64,000 nucleotides of DNA. Origin: Pseudomonadota bacterium (GTDB lineage: Bacteria > Pseudomonadota > Gammaproteobacteria > Steroidobacterales > Steroidobacteraceae). Shown here piece by piece: positions 8,722 through 17,026 of this stretch (position 1 is its first letter; every line of letters starts with the position of its first letter). Where the stretch lies: the NCBI GenBank assembly GCA_021847105.1, contig JAJZUT010000006.1, forward strand, positions 1 to 64,000. Reading direction: 5' to 3'. The position numbers were made by a program, and so were the translations under genes. Under the pieces are notes generated by a model that did no database searches, was not told the origin of the DNA, and saw only the letters and a program-made list of their open reading frames with translations.

Positions 8722-8868
8722 CTATAGACTTCCACCGCGTTCTGGTCCCGCCGCCTCCTCCTCGGCCACCAACGCCTCGAGGTAACGTCGGTAGACGTAC
8801 ACCCGATCTCGAGCGCGTCCCGTGGACTCCTTGATGATCCCGCGCGACTCCAGCTCGCGCAGCAATGA
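8722..8868 (-). pseudogene. C-terminal winged-helix remnant of a Fic-family protein
   Basis: The frame reads LLRELESRGIIKESTGRARD and then RVYVYRRYLEAL, the hallmark of the C-terminal winged helix of Fic/DOC proteins (leu-rich helix, then TGR-x-R-x-RVYVY). Upstream at about 8868 the homology stops where an IS630 transposase fragment begins on the opposite strand. Only about 48 codons remain, without the catalytic HPFxxGNGR motif, so it is non-functional. Confidence 0.6.
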
Positions 8869-9142
8869 GCTGTATCTTATTGTGGATGGCCACCCGGCGC
8901 ATCGCTCGGTCAGCGCCAACACAGGACGCCTGCGCCTGATCCGCCTTCCGGGGTACTACCCGGAACTCAACCCCGAGGAACTGCTGACCCAGGACGTCAA
9001 CACGAACGGTCTTGGGAAAAGCCATCCCAGCACCCGTACCGAGTTGCTGACAGGTGTTCGTGGTCACCTGCGCCGCCGACAGAGGCAGCCTCAGGTCATA
9101 TGGAACCTCATCCAAGAGAAGCAGGTTCGCTATGCCGCCTAA
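8867..9142 (+). mobile_element. IS630-family transposase, C-terminal remnant
   Basis: LYLIVDGHPAHRS is the second-Asp region of the IS630 DDE domain, LPGYYPELNPEELLTQD is the third catalytic region with Glu, and the tail ends RRRQRQPQVIWNLIQEKQVRYAA-like, typical for this family. The N-terminal two-thirds and the first Asp are missing, and no terminal inverted repeats were recognised. This is a dead fragment that abuts the Fic remnant. Confidence 0.75.
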
Positions 9143-9704
9143 CGCGCCACGCGCGATTTACCGGCCTGCTCAGCAACTGCCCGCAAATCGCCCCGCGGTC
9201 CCGGGCTGAGATTACCCTCTGCCTCCACGCGGAGGCGATGTCGGGTCGATCGGCGCAGCAACAGCTTTTGGCTCATCGAGAGCGCGCTCCGGAGGCATTC
9301 GCGCAACTATCGCCCCCAGAGGAGTATCTCGCGATCATGTCCCGGGTCGATCATGGGTCGGGTTGCGCGTGCTAGTAGCACCTGCGGTAGACGCCATCGC
9401 GCACCGGTGGCGCTCTAGCTCTGCAAATCGAGCCCGACGTGGTGACGACCCGCTAACCCGGGGCAACCAACGGCGTCTCTTCTGGAGAATGCGAGTTCTC
9501 CCGCAGCGACTCGGCGCGCAGGCCGACCGACGGCGCCCGGGATCACGGGGCGAAAATTATCCGCGCCACCCTGTAACGTTTCGAGGCCCGGCGCCGGATA
9601 TAGCCAGCGTGAGGACACTGCACGGGTGTGATGCGCCGCCGAACCTGGCGTAGCCCGCTCCGCACGCAGCAGCCCTTACGCCCCCTTTCAGAACGGAGAT
9701 GATC
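9143..9704. other. Gene-free stretch
   Basis: Roughly 560 bases after the transposase remnant with only short unconvincing frames. The last 15 bases contain the ribosome binding site of the next gene (GGAG at 9695-9698). No RNA gene, inverted repeat or further relic was recognised. Confidence 0.4.
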
Positions 9705-10787
9705 ATGGCGCTGCGCACTTCCCGCCGTCCGCTTCTCGGATGCACCTTAGGCCTGCTCGCCTGCTCGATGCTCACCGCCACAGTGGCGGTGGCTCACGAT
9801 TCGGGCGACGACCATCGGGCCCCGCTTGTGCTCACGAGCACCAACAATCCCGCTGGCAACCAGGTGCTGGTATTCCGCCTCTCGCCCCGCGACCAGACGC
9901 TGCCGCTCACCGAGACACTGCCGAGCGGCGGTAAGGGCGGTGCCGCGGGCAACGCGGGGATTCTGCAGTTCCGGCGAGACTTCGGAGCGGTAGCTAACTA
10001 CGGCTCCAACACGGTGACGGAGCTCGTCCGGGAAGGCGATTTCATCGCCGTCCAGGGGAACATCGCGCTTGCGCCGGGGTGTCGGGCGCCGGACTCGGTC
10101 GCGCTCACCCAGCGGGAGCTGTTCGTGGCGGGCGCGAATTGTCTCGAAAGTCACGCGTGGCCCTCGGGCCGACTCGATGGCACCGTCGTGCCGCTCGATG
10201 ATCCGTCCGCCGGGCAGGTCGCCGTCGGCAAGACCTGGGGAGCACTCACCCTAAAGTCAGGTTCCGTGCTTGCGGTCGGTCTGACGGATGACGGGGCGCT
10301 CACGGGCTCCGCAACCCCCATCACGCTCCCGAGCTCGGCCGATAACGTCCCGCTCGGAGCTGCCTTCTGGGGCAACGTGCTCGGATTCACAGCCGCGCAC
10401 AGCCCCGACAGCTTCGCGGTCATCGACGCCGCAGGGCACGTCTACCCGGTCGCGGGCCCGACGCCGTCCTTTCCGTCGAATGCGCCCTGCTGGATTGCCA
10501 AGGGTCCGGGCAACGTCTGGTATACCGGCAACACTCCCGATCATTCCATCTCAATCTTCTTCAGCGACGGGCAGGGAGGCGCCTTTTACAAGTCGGTGCC
10601 GCTGCCTGGCGCGCCGACCGATCTTACCGTCTCCCCGGATGGCAAGTGGCTCGCGGTGATCTATGCGGCGAGCAGCGGTGCCTACGTGTCGGTGTTCGCG
10701 ATCGATTCCTACGGGGGACTTACGCTACGGGCGACGTCCGAGCAGCTCGGCATCAATTCGTTCAACGGGGTAGCGATCAGCGAATAG
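9705..10787 (+). CDS. Secreted beta-propeller-like protein of unknown function
   Basis: A 360-residue protein with an N-terminal signal peptide (arginine-rich start, hydrophobic core LLGCTLGLLACSMLTATVAVA, cleavage near AHD). The mature part has repeated strand patterns and a segment PTDLTVSPDGKWLAVIYA like YVTN/lactonase-type propeller blades. It may be a periplasmic propeller, but no catalytic residues can be named. ATG at 9705 is chosen over ATG 9699 because GGAG ends 6 bases before it. It stands alone between scarred regions. Confidence 0.7.
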   Translation: MALRTSRRPLLGCTLGLLACSMLTATVAVAHDSGDDHRAPLVLTSTNNPAGNQVLVFRLSPRDQTLPLTETLPSGGKGGAAGNAGILQFRRDFGAVANYGSNTVTELVREGDFIAVQGNIALAPGCRAPDSVALTQRELFVAGANCLESHAWPSGRLDGTVVPLDDPSAGQVAVGKTWGALTLKSGSVLAVGLTDDGALTGSATPITLPSSADNVPLGAAFWGNVLGFTAAHSPDSFAVIDAAGHVYPVAGPTPSFPSNAPCWIAKGPGNVWYTGNTPDHSISIFFSDGQGGAFYKSVPLPGAPTDLTVSPDGKWLAVIYAASSGAYVSVFAIDSYGGLTLRATSEQLGINSFNGVAISE

Positions 10788-10929
10788 CCTGCCGAACCGG
10801 TGGCGCCGGGCGGCCCTGACCGTCCCGGCGCCACCGTCGACTCCGGTCCCTTGCAGGAGGTGCCTCGACCGTGAAGGCGAGCGTGCCGATGTTCCTCGTG
10901 GCCACCCGGGCGGTCGCGGGTTCGCTGAT

Positions 10930-11245
10930 TCTCGGGGGTGAGCCGGCAGACGGAGAGACCGGCGATCCAATCCAGCCGCCCGCCGATGGCTGCGCCACTT
11001 ACGTCGAGCTCTTCGGTGAATTGGCGGTAGGGCAGGATGTTGTCTTCCAAATAGCTCGGCAGTGGAGTCTTCGAGTCGGCATTTACGAACTCGGCGCGGT
11101 ACTTCTGGAAGGCCACGATCTTCTTCAGGTGGAAGTCCCAGGGCGTATCCCATTGCGTGGTGTCAGCCAGGCTCCAGAATGTCTCGTGATCGATGGGCCG
11201 CGCAGAGTAGCCGGTGGTCGGGCCCGTGTACGTCGCATACGTCGT
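10930..11245 (-). pseudogene. Internal fragment of a TonB-dependent receptor
   Basis: On the minus strand this stretch encodes ETFWSLADTTQWDTPWDFHL, then PYRQFTEELDVSG and GRLDWIAGL. These are characteristic barrel-strand phrases of TonB-dependent outer-membrane receptors (QFTEELRLSG... RLDWTAGLFY). Signal peptide, plug and C-terminal strand are missing, and the frame runs at both ends into unrelated sequence. It abuts a phosphofructokinase fragment on the opposite strand, so the locus is a fusion of two deletion remnants. Confidence 0.6.
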
Positions 11246-11578
11246 GAACGGGCCATCGTGGTCGTCGCCGAAGGCGCGAAACACAACGCGGACGCACTGG
11301 CGAAGCATTTCACTGAGCATGCCGAGCGGCTGAACTTCGAACTGCGGGTCACCAAGCTCGGTCACGTGCAGCGCGGCGGCGCCCCCGGCGCATTCGACCG
11401 GCTGGGCGCCACGCTGCTTGGCGCCGAGGCCATCGAGCGCTGGTGCGCCGGCGAGCATGGCATTCTGCTCGGACTCTCCGGCGATCGCCTCACGGTGAGC
11501 CTGCTGCGCGAGGCGGTGGCGCGCCCGAAGCCACTGCAGCCGCAATGGCTGCACCTGGCGCATGTCCTGTCGCGCTGA
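11246..11578 (+). pseudogene. C-terminal remnant of 6-phosphofructokinase
   Basis: About 110 residues match the C-terminal part of ATP-dependent phosphofructokinase: RERAIVVVAEGAKHN, then TKLGHVQRGGAPGAFDRLGA with the GHxQRGGxPxxxDR sugar-phosphate motif, then LGAEAIERW. The N-terminal two-thirds with the ATP site and catalytic Asp are absent. An open frame continues upstream to 10871 but it is antisense to the TonB-receptor fragment and is not phosphofructokinase. The gene is dead. Confidence 0.75.
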
Positions 11579-11642
11579 GCGGGCACCGCGGCAGTCGTTT
11601 CACCATCGAGGTCGGTTGGAACCGTAGCGAGGAAAGCGCATC

Positions 11643-12092
11643 ATGAAGCTCAAAGAGCTCTGCACACCCGATGTCGTGTACTGCACGGCACGAATCAGTG
11701 CGCTGCACGCAGCACACCTGATGCGCGAGCGGCACGTAGGCGACCTGGTCGTGATTGATGACAGCGAAGAGGCGCACGCGCCGATCGGCATCGTCACGGA
11801 CCGCGATATCGTTGTCGAGGTTCTCGCCAAGGATCTCGATCCTGCCAAAACCAGCGTGCGCGAAATCATGCGAGTGCCCCTGGTGATCGCCCGCACCTCC
11901 GAAGAGGCGGAAAATGCGCTCGAGCGCATGCGCGCACACAGCGTGCGCCGCGTTCCAGTGCTCGACGATAGTGAACAGCTCGCCGGCATTCTCTCCCTCG
12001 ATGATCTGCTGAAGCGGCTGGCCGCCGATGCCTCGGTGCTCGCGGACATCGTTGCGCGTGAACAGGATCGGGAACATCGTCTGCGCCGCTGA
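11643..12092 (+). CDS. Tandem CBS-domain protein
   Basis: A 149-residue protein made of two CBS motifs: residues about 8-62 (TARISALHAAHLMRERHVGD, then GIVTDRDIV) and about 72-130 (VREIMRVPLV, then VRRVPVLDDSEQLAGILSLD). Such stand-alone pairs usually bind adenine nucleotides and act as small sensors. No enzyme domain is attached and no obvious partner lies in the operon; the next gene is a decayed oxidoreductase. ATG at 11643 follows GAGGAAAG closely, a good ribosome binding site. Confidence 0.85.
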   Translation: MKLKELCTPDVVYCTARISALHAAHLMRERHVGDLVVIDDSEEAHAPIGIVTDRDIVVEVLAKDLDPAKTSVREIMRVPLVIARTSEEAENALERMRAHSVRRVPVLDDSEQLAGILSLDDLLKRLAADASVLADIVAREQDREHRLRR

Positions 12093-12210
12093 GGCTCGCC
12101 CTCGGCGTCTGGCGCCGCCGATGGCGAGCGTCGTCGCGCGGCGTGAGGGCTGGTGAAATCCGTCCCGCCCGCGCATCTGGGCACACCCTGCAGCGATTCC
12201 CAGGACCGCG

Positions 12211-13318
12211 ATGAACACGCCTGCTCTCTTCACGCCCTTGCGCGTACGCAACCTCGAACTCGCCAACCGTATCGTGATTGCTCCGATGTGCCAGTACTCG
12301 GCGGACCACGGTCGCATGACGGACTGGCACCTGATTCACCTCGGCCAGCTCGCCTTGAGCGGTGCGGCTCTGCTCACGATCGAAGCCACGGCAGTCCTGC
12401 CAGAAGGGCGTATCACCTATGCCGACGTCGGTCTGTGGAACGAGGAGAAGCAGGCGGCCATGGCCGACACCGTCGAGCGCATCCGGCGCTATGCATCGAT
12501 TCCGATTGCAGTGCAGCTGGCACATGCCGGACGCAAGGCTTCGACCGAAGTGCCGTGGAAGGGGGGGCCAGCAGCTGCCGCCGGGCGATGCACACGGCTG
12601 GCAGACGCTCGCCCCGTCCGCCCTGCCCTTCGCGCCGGGCTAGCTGCCCCCTGCAGCGCTCGATCGTGACGGTCTGCGCGCCGTGCGCGAGGCGTTTGCA
12701 GCCGCTGCAGCCCGCGTCGGGCGGATCGGTATCGATGCGGTCCAGATCCACGCCGCGCACGGGTATCTGCTGCACCAGTTCCTCTCGCCGCTCAGCGATC
12801 AGCGCGAGGACGAATACGGCGGATCGCTGCAGAACCGGATGCGTTTTGCGCTCGAAGTGTTCGATGCGGTCCGCGCCGCGTTCCCGGCCGACCGCCCCGT
12901 ATCGGTGCGGGTTTCCGGAACCGATTGGGTTGACGTCGGCTGGGACTGCGAGCAGACCGTCGCATTCGCCGAGGAGCTGCAGGCGCACGGCTGCGATGCG
13001 ATCAACGTCTCGAGCGGCGGTCTGCACGCCGCGCAGCCCATCCCGGTAGGACCTGGCTACCAGGTGCCGCTCGCCCGTGCCGTCAAGGCGGCGGTGCGGA
13101 TACCGGTCGTCGCCGTCGGGCTGATGACCGGATTCGAGCAGGCCGAGGCCATCGTCGCGACCGGGGATGCCGACCTCGTGGCTCTGGCACGCACGGCGCT
13201 CTACGAGCCGCGCTGGCCCTGGCACGCGGCCGCCACGCTCGGCGCTCAGGTACGCGTCGCTCCTCAGTATCTGCGCTGCGAACCGCAGCGGCTGCGGGGC
13301 CTGTTCGCCATCGACTGA
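12211..13318 (+). pseudogene. Old Yellow Enzyme (NADH:flavin oxidoreductase, YqjM type), frameshifted
   Basis: The first part (12211 to about 12560) reads FTPLRVRNLELANRIVIAPM, then CQYSADHGRMTDWHL and LAHAGRKAS, the N-terminus of YqjM-type ene-reductases. In the run of seven G at 12561-12567 homology shifts to the +1 frame (GQQLPPGDAHGWQTLAPSA) and meets an in-frame TAG at 12641-12643 before continuing in that frame to 13318 with IHAAHGYLLHQFLSP, YGGSLQNR and VVAVGLMTG. Six G would restore the frame; the TAG is a separate lesion. Two independent hits argue for a true pseudogene, not just a sequencing slip. The FMN and substrate His motifs are otherwise preserved, so decay is recent. Confidence 0.85.
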
Positions 13319-13327
13319 CCGGACGGG

Positions 13328-14836
13328 CTAGCGCCCCAGCGTCCAGAGCACGACTGCGTCGAACAGCGCCTTGCCCTGCGCAGTCATCTGGTCGTAGGAA
13401 GGATTGTCGAGCGGCAGCAGCGCTCGGCGGGCCGGGGCAATAAATCCCCCCGCCATTCGCGCCCCCTTGGGGTAGCCGAAGATCGCGTCCTCGCGCGGTT
13501 CGTTCGGAAGCGTGGCGATCACGATCGCATCCGGCAGCGGCCAGGCCCACTTCAGCACGCCCGGATGTTCAGTGAACTTCACCAAACCCGGCTTCAACCC
13601 GGCCGCCATCGGACTCCACGCCCCGACGATGTCGAGATAGTTCTCCGGCGGATCGACGCTCTCAAGCAGCTCGCCATGCTCGCCGTAATCGACATAACGG
13701 TCGCGGCCGCTGAAGTGCAGCGCATCGGACAGCAGTCCCTCGAGGGAAATCAGCGGAACCGGCACGTCGACGTACTTATTGGCCAGCTTCCATTTCGAGC
13801 ACGTGCCGGAGATGATGATGAGATCCATCCCGCGCGCGATACTCTGCGGTGCCGTCTGATCCGCGACGGTGACCTTAAAGCCGAGCCGACGCAGATGCGC
13901 GACGATGTGCGCATCGGAATGGCGACCCTCGCCGCCGTTGACCCGTTCGACGTACAGCAGTTTCTTGCCCCGGGCCGCCTGGCGCAGCGTCGCATCGAGC
14001 GCGCCGGGGTCGTACTTCGACTCAGGCGGCGGCGGCGAGGCCGCCCAGCGCAATGCGGCATCGAACAGCTTCAGCCCGATCGCCCAGTGGCGCAGGTTCG
14101 GGTCCTCGGCCGCCGGTCCGTACACCGCGGTCAGCAGGTGAAAATTATCGCTGCCGAGATAAAAGCCCACCCGGCGCGCCGGCGCGGTGCGCCCGTCGGC
14201 GAGCGTCGCCTCCCGCTCGTACGTGAACACCCCGGCGTAATGTCGTGAACCGAAGAAGTCCGTGACCACGGTGCCGCCCGGCCCCGGATCTCCCCAGCCG
14301 GCAGTCTCGGGCTCCAGGTACAGCGTCCCGAACAGCTGTGGCCGCAACCCGACGGCCCGACTGATCTCGGAGGTGATGTTGGCTCCGAACCCATAGAGCA
14401 CCGAGAAGCTGTCCGCATAGTGCTGCACCGGATCGATGACGTCGAAATCCCGATGCAACACCGGGCCGGTCATGCCGAGATTCGGGTAGTCGAACGTGTT
14501 CCAGGTAAAGATCGGCAGGCGCGAGTCGGCAAACTTGTTCCCGAGCACACGCGCGTCGGCGGTCGAGGAAATCACGATCAGGGCTGCTCCGCGGGTCGCC
14601 GATGGACTCACCCGTGCGTCGACCGTGTGGACCTGAAATCCAAGTTCGCGCAGGTGACGCGCCACGAGTGCATCGTCATTGGGCTGCGGCGCACTTGTTC
14701 CGCCGGTCACGAACAACACCGTCTTGCCAGCAAGTGCCGGCCACGGCGCGAGCCGAGCCCTGGCCTGCGACAGAGCGGCCACTGCCAGAAGCGCGCACCA
14801 CGCCAGGTGACGCCAGACGGTGACACAACGGCTCAT
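13328..14836 (-). CDS. Secreted protein with two tandem ThuA/Rossmann-like domains
   Basis: A 502-residue protein with a signal peptide (WRHLAWCALLAVAALSQARA). It contains two related copies: residues about 35-125 (KTVLFVTGGTSAP, then HLRELGFQVHTVD, LIVISST, LPIFTWNTFDYPNLGMTG) and about 295-385 (KKLLYVERVNGGEG, then HLRRLGFKVTVAD, LIIISGT, VPLISLEGLLSD). The repeat resembles a ThuA-like flavodoxin fold seen in many secreted bacterial proteins; its function is not known. ATG at 14836 overlaps the stop of the propeller gene by 4 bases, so it is the last gene of the FecIR/TonB operon. Frames upstream of 14836 belong to the neighbour's shadow. Confidence 0.7.
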   Translation of the reverse strand: MSRCVTVWRHLAWCALLAVAALSQARARLAPWPALAGKTVLFVTGGTSAPQPNDDALVARHLRELGFQVHTVDARVSPSATRGAALIVISSTADARVLGNKFADSRLPIFTWNTFDYPNLGMTGPVLHRDFDVIDPVQHYADSFSVLYGFGANITSEISRAVGLRPQLFGTLYLEPETAGWGDPGPGGTVVTDFFGSRHYAGVFTYEREATLADGRTAPARRVGFYLGSDNFHLLTAVYGPAAEDPNLRHWAIGLKLFDAALRWAASPPPPESKYDPGALDATLRQAARGKKLLYVERVNGGEGRHSDAHIVAHLRRLGFKVTVADQTAPQSIARGMDLIIISGTCSKWKLANKYVDVPVPLISLEGLLSDALHFSGRDRYVDYGEHGELLESVDPPENYLDIVGAWSPMAAGLKPGLVKFTEHPGVLKWAWPLPDAIVIATLPNEPREDAIFGYPKGARMAGGFIAPARRALLPLDNPSYDQMTAQGKALFDAVVLWTLGR

Positions 14837-15855
14837 TTGACCTCCGATCGGTCTACGCCGAGTACCCAGAGCACCGCCCGCCCACCCGACGGCGGTGCGA
14901 GGGCGAGCCACAGTTCCCCGACCGGCGCCGCCAGTGCCAAGGCCGTGCACGGTGTCGGCAGTAGCAGTTGCCCATGGTCGCGATAACGCACGAAGGCCTG
15001 CATCTGGATTGCCGAGACGGCCGTGGAGCCGGCAAAGAACGCGCCCCCCTTCCAGCCATGCGCACCCCAGGGATGAAAGGCGAATGCTGCCTGCAGCTTC
15101 GAACCGCCCGCGATGGGCAAACGCACGAATGTGAACCCCAGGTCCGCATCGACAATGAGTGCCCGACCGCTGGCGCACCCGACGAACAGTCGCCGCCCGA
15201 TCGTGTCCATCGCCAAGGCGCCCGGGCCCGGGCAGCGATGCAGCGCAATCGAACCGGCATCACGCATCGCTCCGGCGTCGATGACTTCAAGCGCATCGCG
15301 TGCCGCATTCGCGACATACAGCGTACCGCGGCCATTGCCGGCCATCTGCCCGAGCGCACTGTCCAGCCGCACGCGGCCCAGCAACTGACCCGAGCGCGGA
15401 TCGACTCGCTCGATGCTCCCGCTCGAGCGACTCTCGACGAAGAGCATGTTTGCGCTGCGGTCATAGAGCAATGCCGCAGGTGGCCCCGCGCGGAGTGCTC
15501 GGCGATGTTCAACCGTGAGCGTGCGGGCCGATAGAAACACGAGCTGCGCCGGCGAACGCACAGCCGCGATGATCTCTCCGGCACCATTGCGTGCCAGAGC
15601 ACTCACCGTCCCGGCAAGTGGCCGCCGCACCGCAAGCGGCGCCCCTGCCAGCGAAAAGACCGCGATCCGCCGCCCCTGGGCCGCATAGATCTCCCGGGTG
15701 CGCGGATCGAACAGCAGTGCATGCACGGGTCCAGTCCCCGGCAACGCGATGCGGCGCACCAGATGGTACGGAAATGCGCTTCCCGCCACGGCCGGCAACT
15801 GCGCGCTCAGCAGCAGCCCCACTGCCAGCGTCGCGAGGAGCCCCCTCGTGTACAT
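14833..15855 (-). CDS. Secreted YVTN-type beta-propeller protein
   Basis: A 340-residue protein with a signal peptide (RGLLATLAVGLLLSAQLPAVAG). Repeating blade-like segments such as VHALLFDPRTREIYAAQG, LLYDRSANMLFVESRSSGS and ALAMDTIGRRLFVGCASGR mark a YVTN/SMP-30-like propeller. No catalytic residues are evident; a ligand-binding or scaffolding role is likely. ATG at 15855 has GAGGGCG upstream and lies 10 bases after the PstS-like gene; the ATG at 16011 of the longer frame is inside that gene. It sits in the FecI-FecR-receptor operon and probably shares its substrate. Confidence 0.75.
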   Translation of the reverse strand: MYTRGLLATLAVGLLLSAQLPAVAGSAFPYHLVRRIALPGTGPVHALLFDPRTREIYAAQGRRIAVFSLAGAPLAVRRPLAGTVSALARNGAGEIIAAVRSPAQLVFLSARTLTVEHRRALRAGPPAALLYDRSANMLFVESRSSGSIERVDPRSGQLLGRVRLDSALGQMAGNGRGTLYVANAARDALEVIDAGAMRDAGSIALHRCPGPGALAMDTIGRRLFVGCASGRALIVDADLGFTFVRLPIAGGSKLQAAFAFHPWGAHGWKGGAFFAGSTAVSAIQMQAFVRYRDHGQLLLPTPCTALALAAPVGELWLALAPPSGGRAVLWVLGVDRSEVK

Positions 15856-15865
15856 GCGCACGCCC

Positions 15866-17026
15866 TCAGTCCCGACCCGTGACGTGCGCCCGCCGTAACG
15901 CAGCCTTGACCTGGAAATCCCGCAGCGGCACGAAAACACCCTCCCGGCGCACGTCCTGCTGCCCAGGGCGGCTGAGAATGAGCCGCAGGAATTCCTGCAC
16001 GACCGGCGCAAGCTCGGCGCCGGGACGCAAATTGACGTTCGCGTAGATCACACGGCTGAGCGGATAACGGGCGAGTGCAACATTCGTATAGGTCGGCGAC
16101 ACCGCGTCAGCCCCGTGACCGAGCGCGAGAATCTTCACCCCCGCATCCACGAACGCAAGTCCCGTGTAGCCGATTCCGTCCGGGTCCGCAGCGACACGAC
16201 GCGCCACCGGGAATACGGTGCCGCTGAATTGCATGGTGCGGCGCCAGTGACCGCGAATCGAGCCGCGATTGAGCACGCGCTCACGCACGAACTCCTCGAA
16301 GCCATTCCACGGCTTGATACCATAGACATGAATCGGCCGCTTCGCCCAAGGACCGCGTGCACCCACCGCGCCCCAGGTCACCGCCGCATGATCTGAACGC
16401 AGATGCGAACGGGAGAAGATCGCATCCAGCTGCTTGAGCGTCAGCTGCTTCACCGGGTTGTGCGGATTGACGATCACCGCGACGGCATCCAGGTAGCCGA
16501 ATTGCCGCCACGACCCGCCCGACACGGGGATGCTGGTCGGTCCATAGCCGTACTTTGCTTGGAACGACGTGACGTCCGTCGGCTTCAGTTCGCGCGAGAC
16601 GAAGGCGACATCGATGTGCCCCTTGCGCAGTGCCGCTGCCGCCTCGCCACCCTCGAACGGCGGACCAAAGACGATATGGACTTCGGGATAGTAGTGCGTG
16701 AATGAGCGAATCCACGCACGCACGAGCGCGGGCATCGTATCCGAGCACATCAGTCGCAAGGTTCCGCTGAGCGTCCGGGCGTATCGAGGCGCAAAGCGCT
16801 CCAGTCGCGGATCGAGTGTCGGTTGAAGCACCTCCGGCTGCGGCAGCGTCCGGCCTTCACGCATGCCGGCCAGATCCTGGGCGTGCGTCTGCACCGCATG
16901 CGCAGGCGCCGGAGGCAATTGCCATTCCACTGTGGGAACACCCGCCGAAGCGTACCCGGACGCCGCAAGCATCAGCACGGCGACGGCCTGCGCCAGGCGG
17001 ACCGCACTCCTGAGCGACCGGCTCAT
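15866..17026 (-). CDS. PstS-like periplasmic phosphate-binding-type protein
   Basis: A 386-residue protein with a signal peptide (LAQAVAVLMLAASGYASAG). From residue about 85 it follows the PstS-like type-2 binding fold: SGTLRLMCSDTMPALVRAWI, then ALRKGHIDVAFVSRELKP, LDAVAVIVNPHNPVKQLTL, LDAIFS, and late DPDGIGYTGLAFV. The first motif has CSDTM where PstS has a GSTT-like phosphate loop, so ligand preference may differ. No PstCAB transporter is nearby. Instead the start overlaps the stop of a TonB receptor by 4 bases, implying that the protein works with the receptor's cargo in the periplasm. Confidence 0.75.
   Translation of the reverse strand: MSRSLRSAVRLAQAVAVLMLAASGYASAGVPTVEWQLPPAPAHAVQTHAQDLAGMREGRTLPQPEVLQPTLDPRLERFAPRYARTLSGTLRLMCSDTMPALVRAWIRSFTHYYPEVHIVFGPPFEGGEAAAALRKGHIDVAFVSRELKPTDVTSFQAKYGYGPTSIPVSGGSWRQFGYLDAVAVIVNPHNPVKQLTLKQLDAIFSRSHLRSDHAAVTWGAVGARGPWAKRPIHVYGIKPWNGFEEFVRERVLNRGSIRGHWRRTMQFSGTVFPVARRVAADPDGIGYTGLAFVDAGVKILALGHGADAVSPTYTNVALARYPLSRVIYANVNLRPGAELAPVVQEFLRLILSRPGQQDVRREGVFVPLRDFQVKAALRRAHVTGRD

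Noticed and set aside
9100..9375. A 91-codon plus-strand frame after the transposase remnant
   Set aside because: It overlaps the transposase end in another frame and has no recognisable domain.
10871..11578. A single 235-codon plus-strand gene
   Set aside because: Only the last 110 codons resemble phosphofructokinase; the first half is antisense to a TonB-receptor fragment and has no homology of its own.
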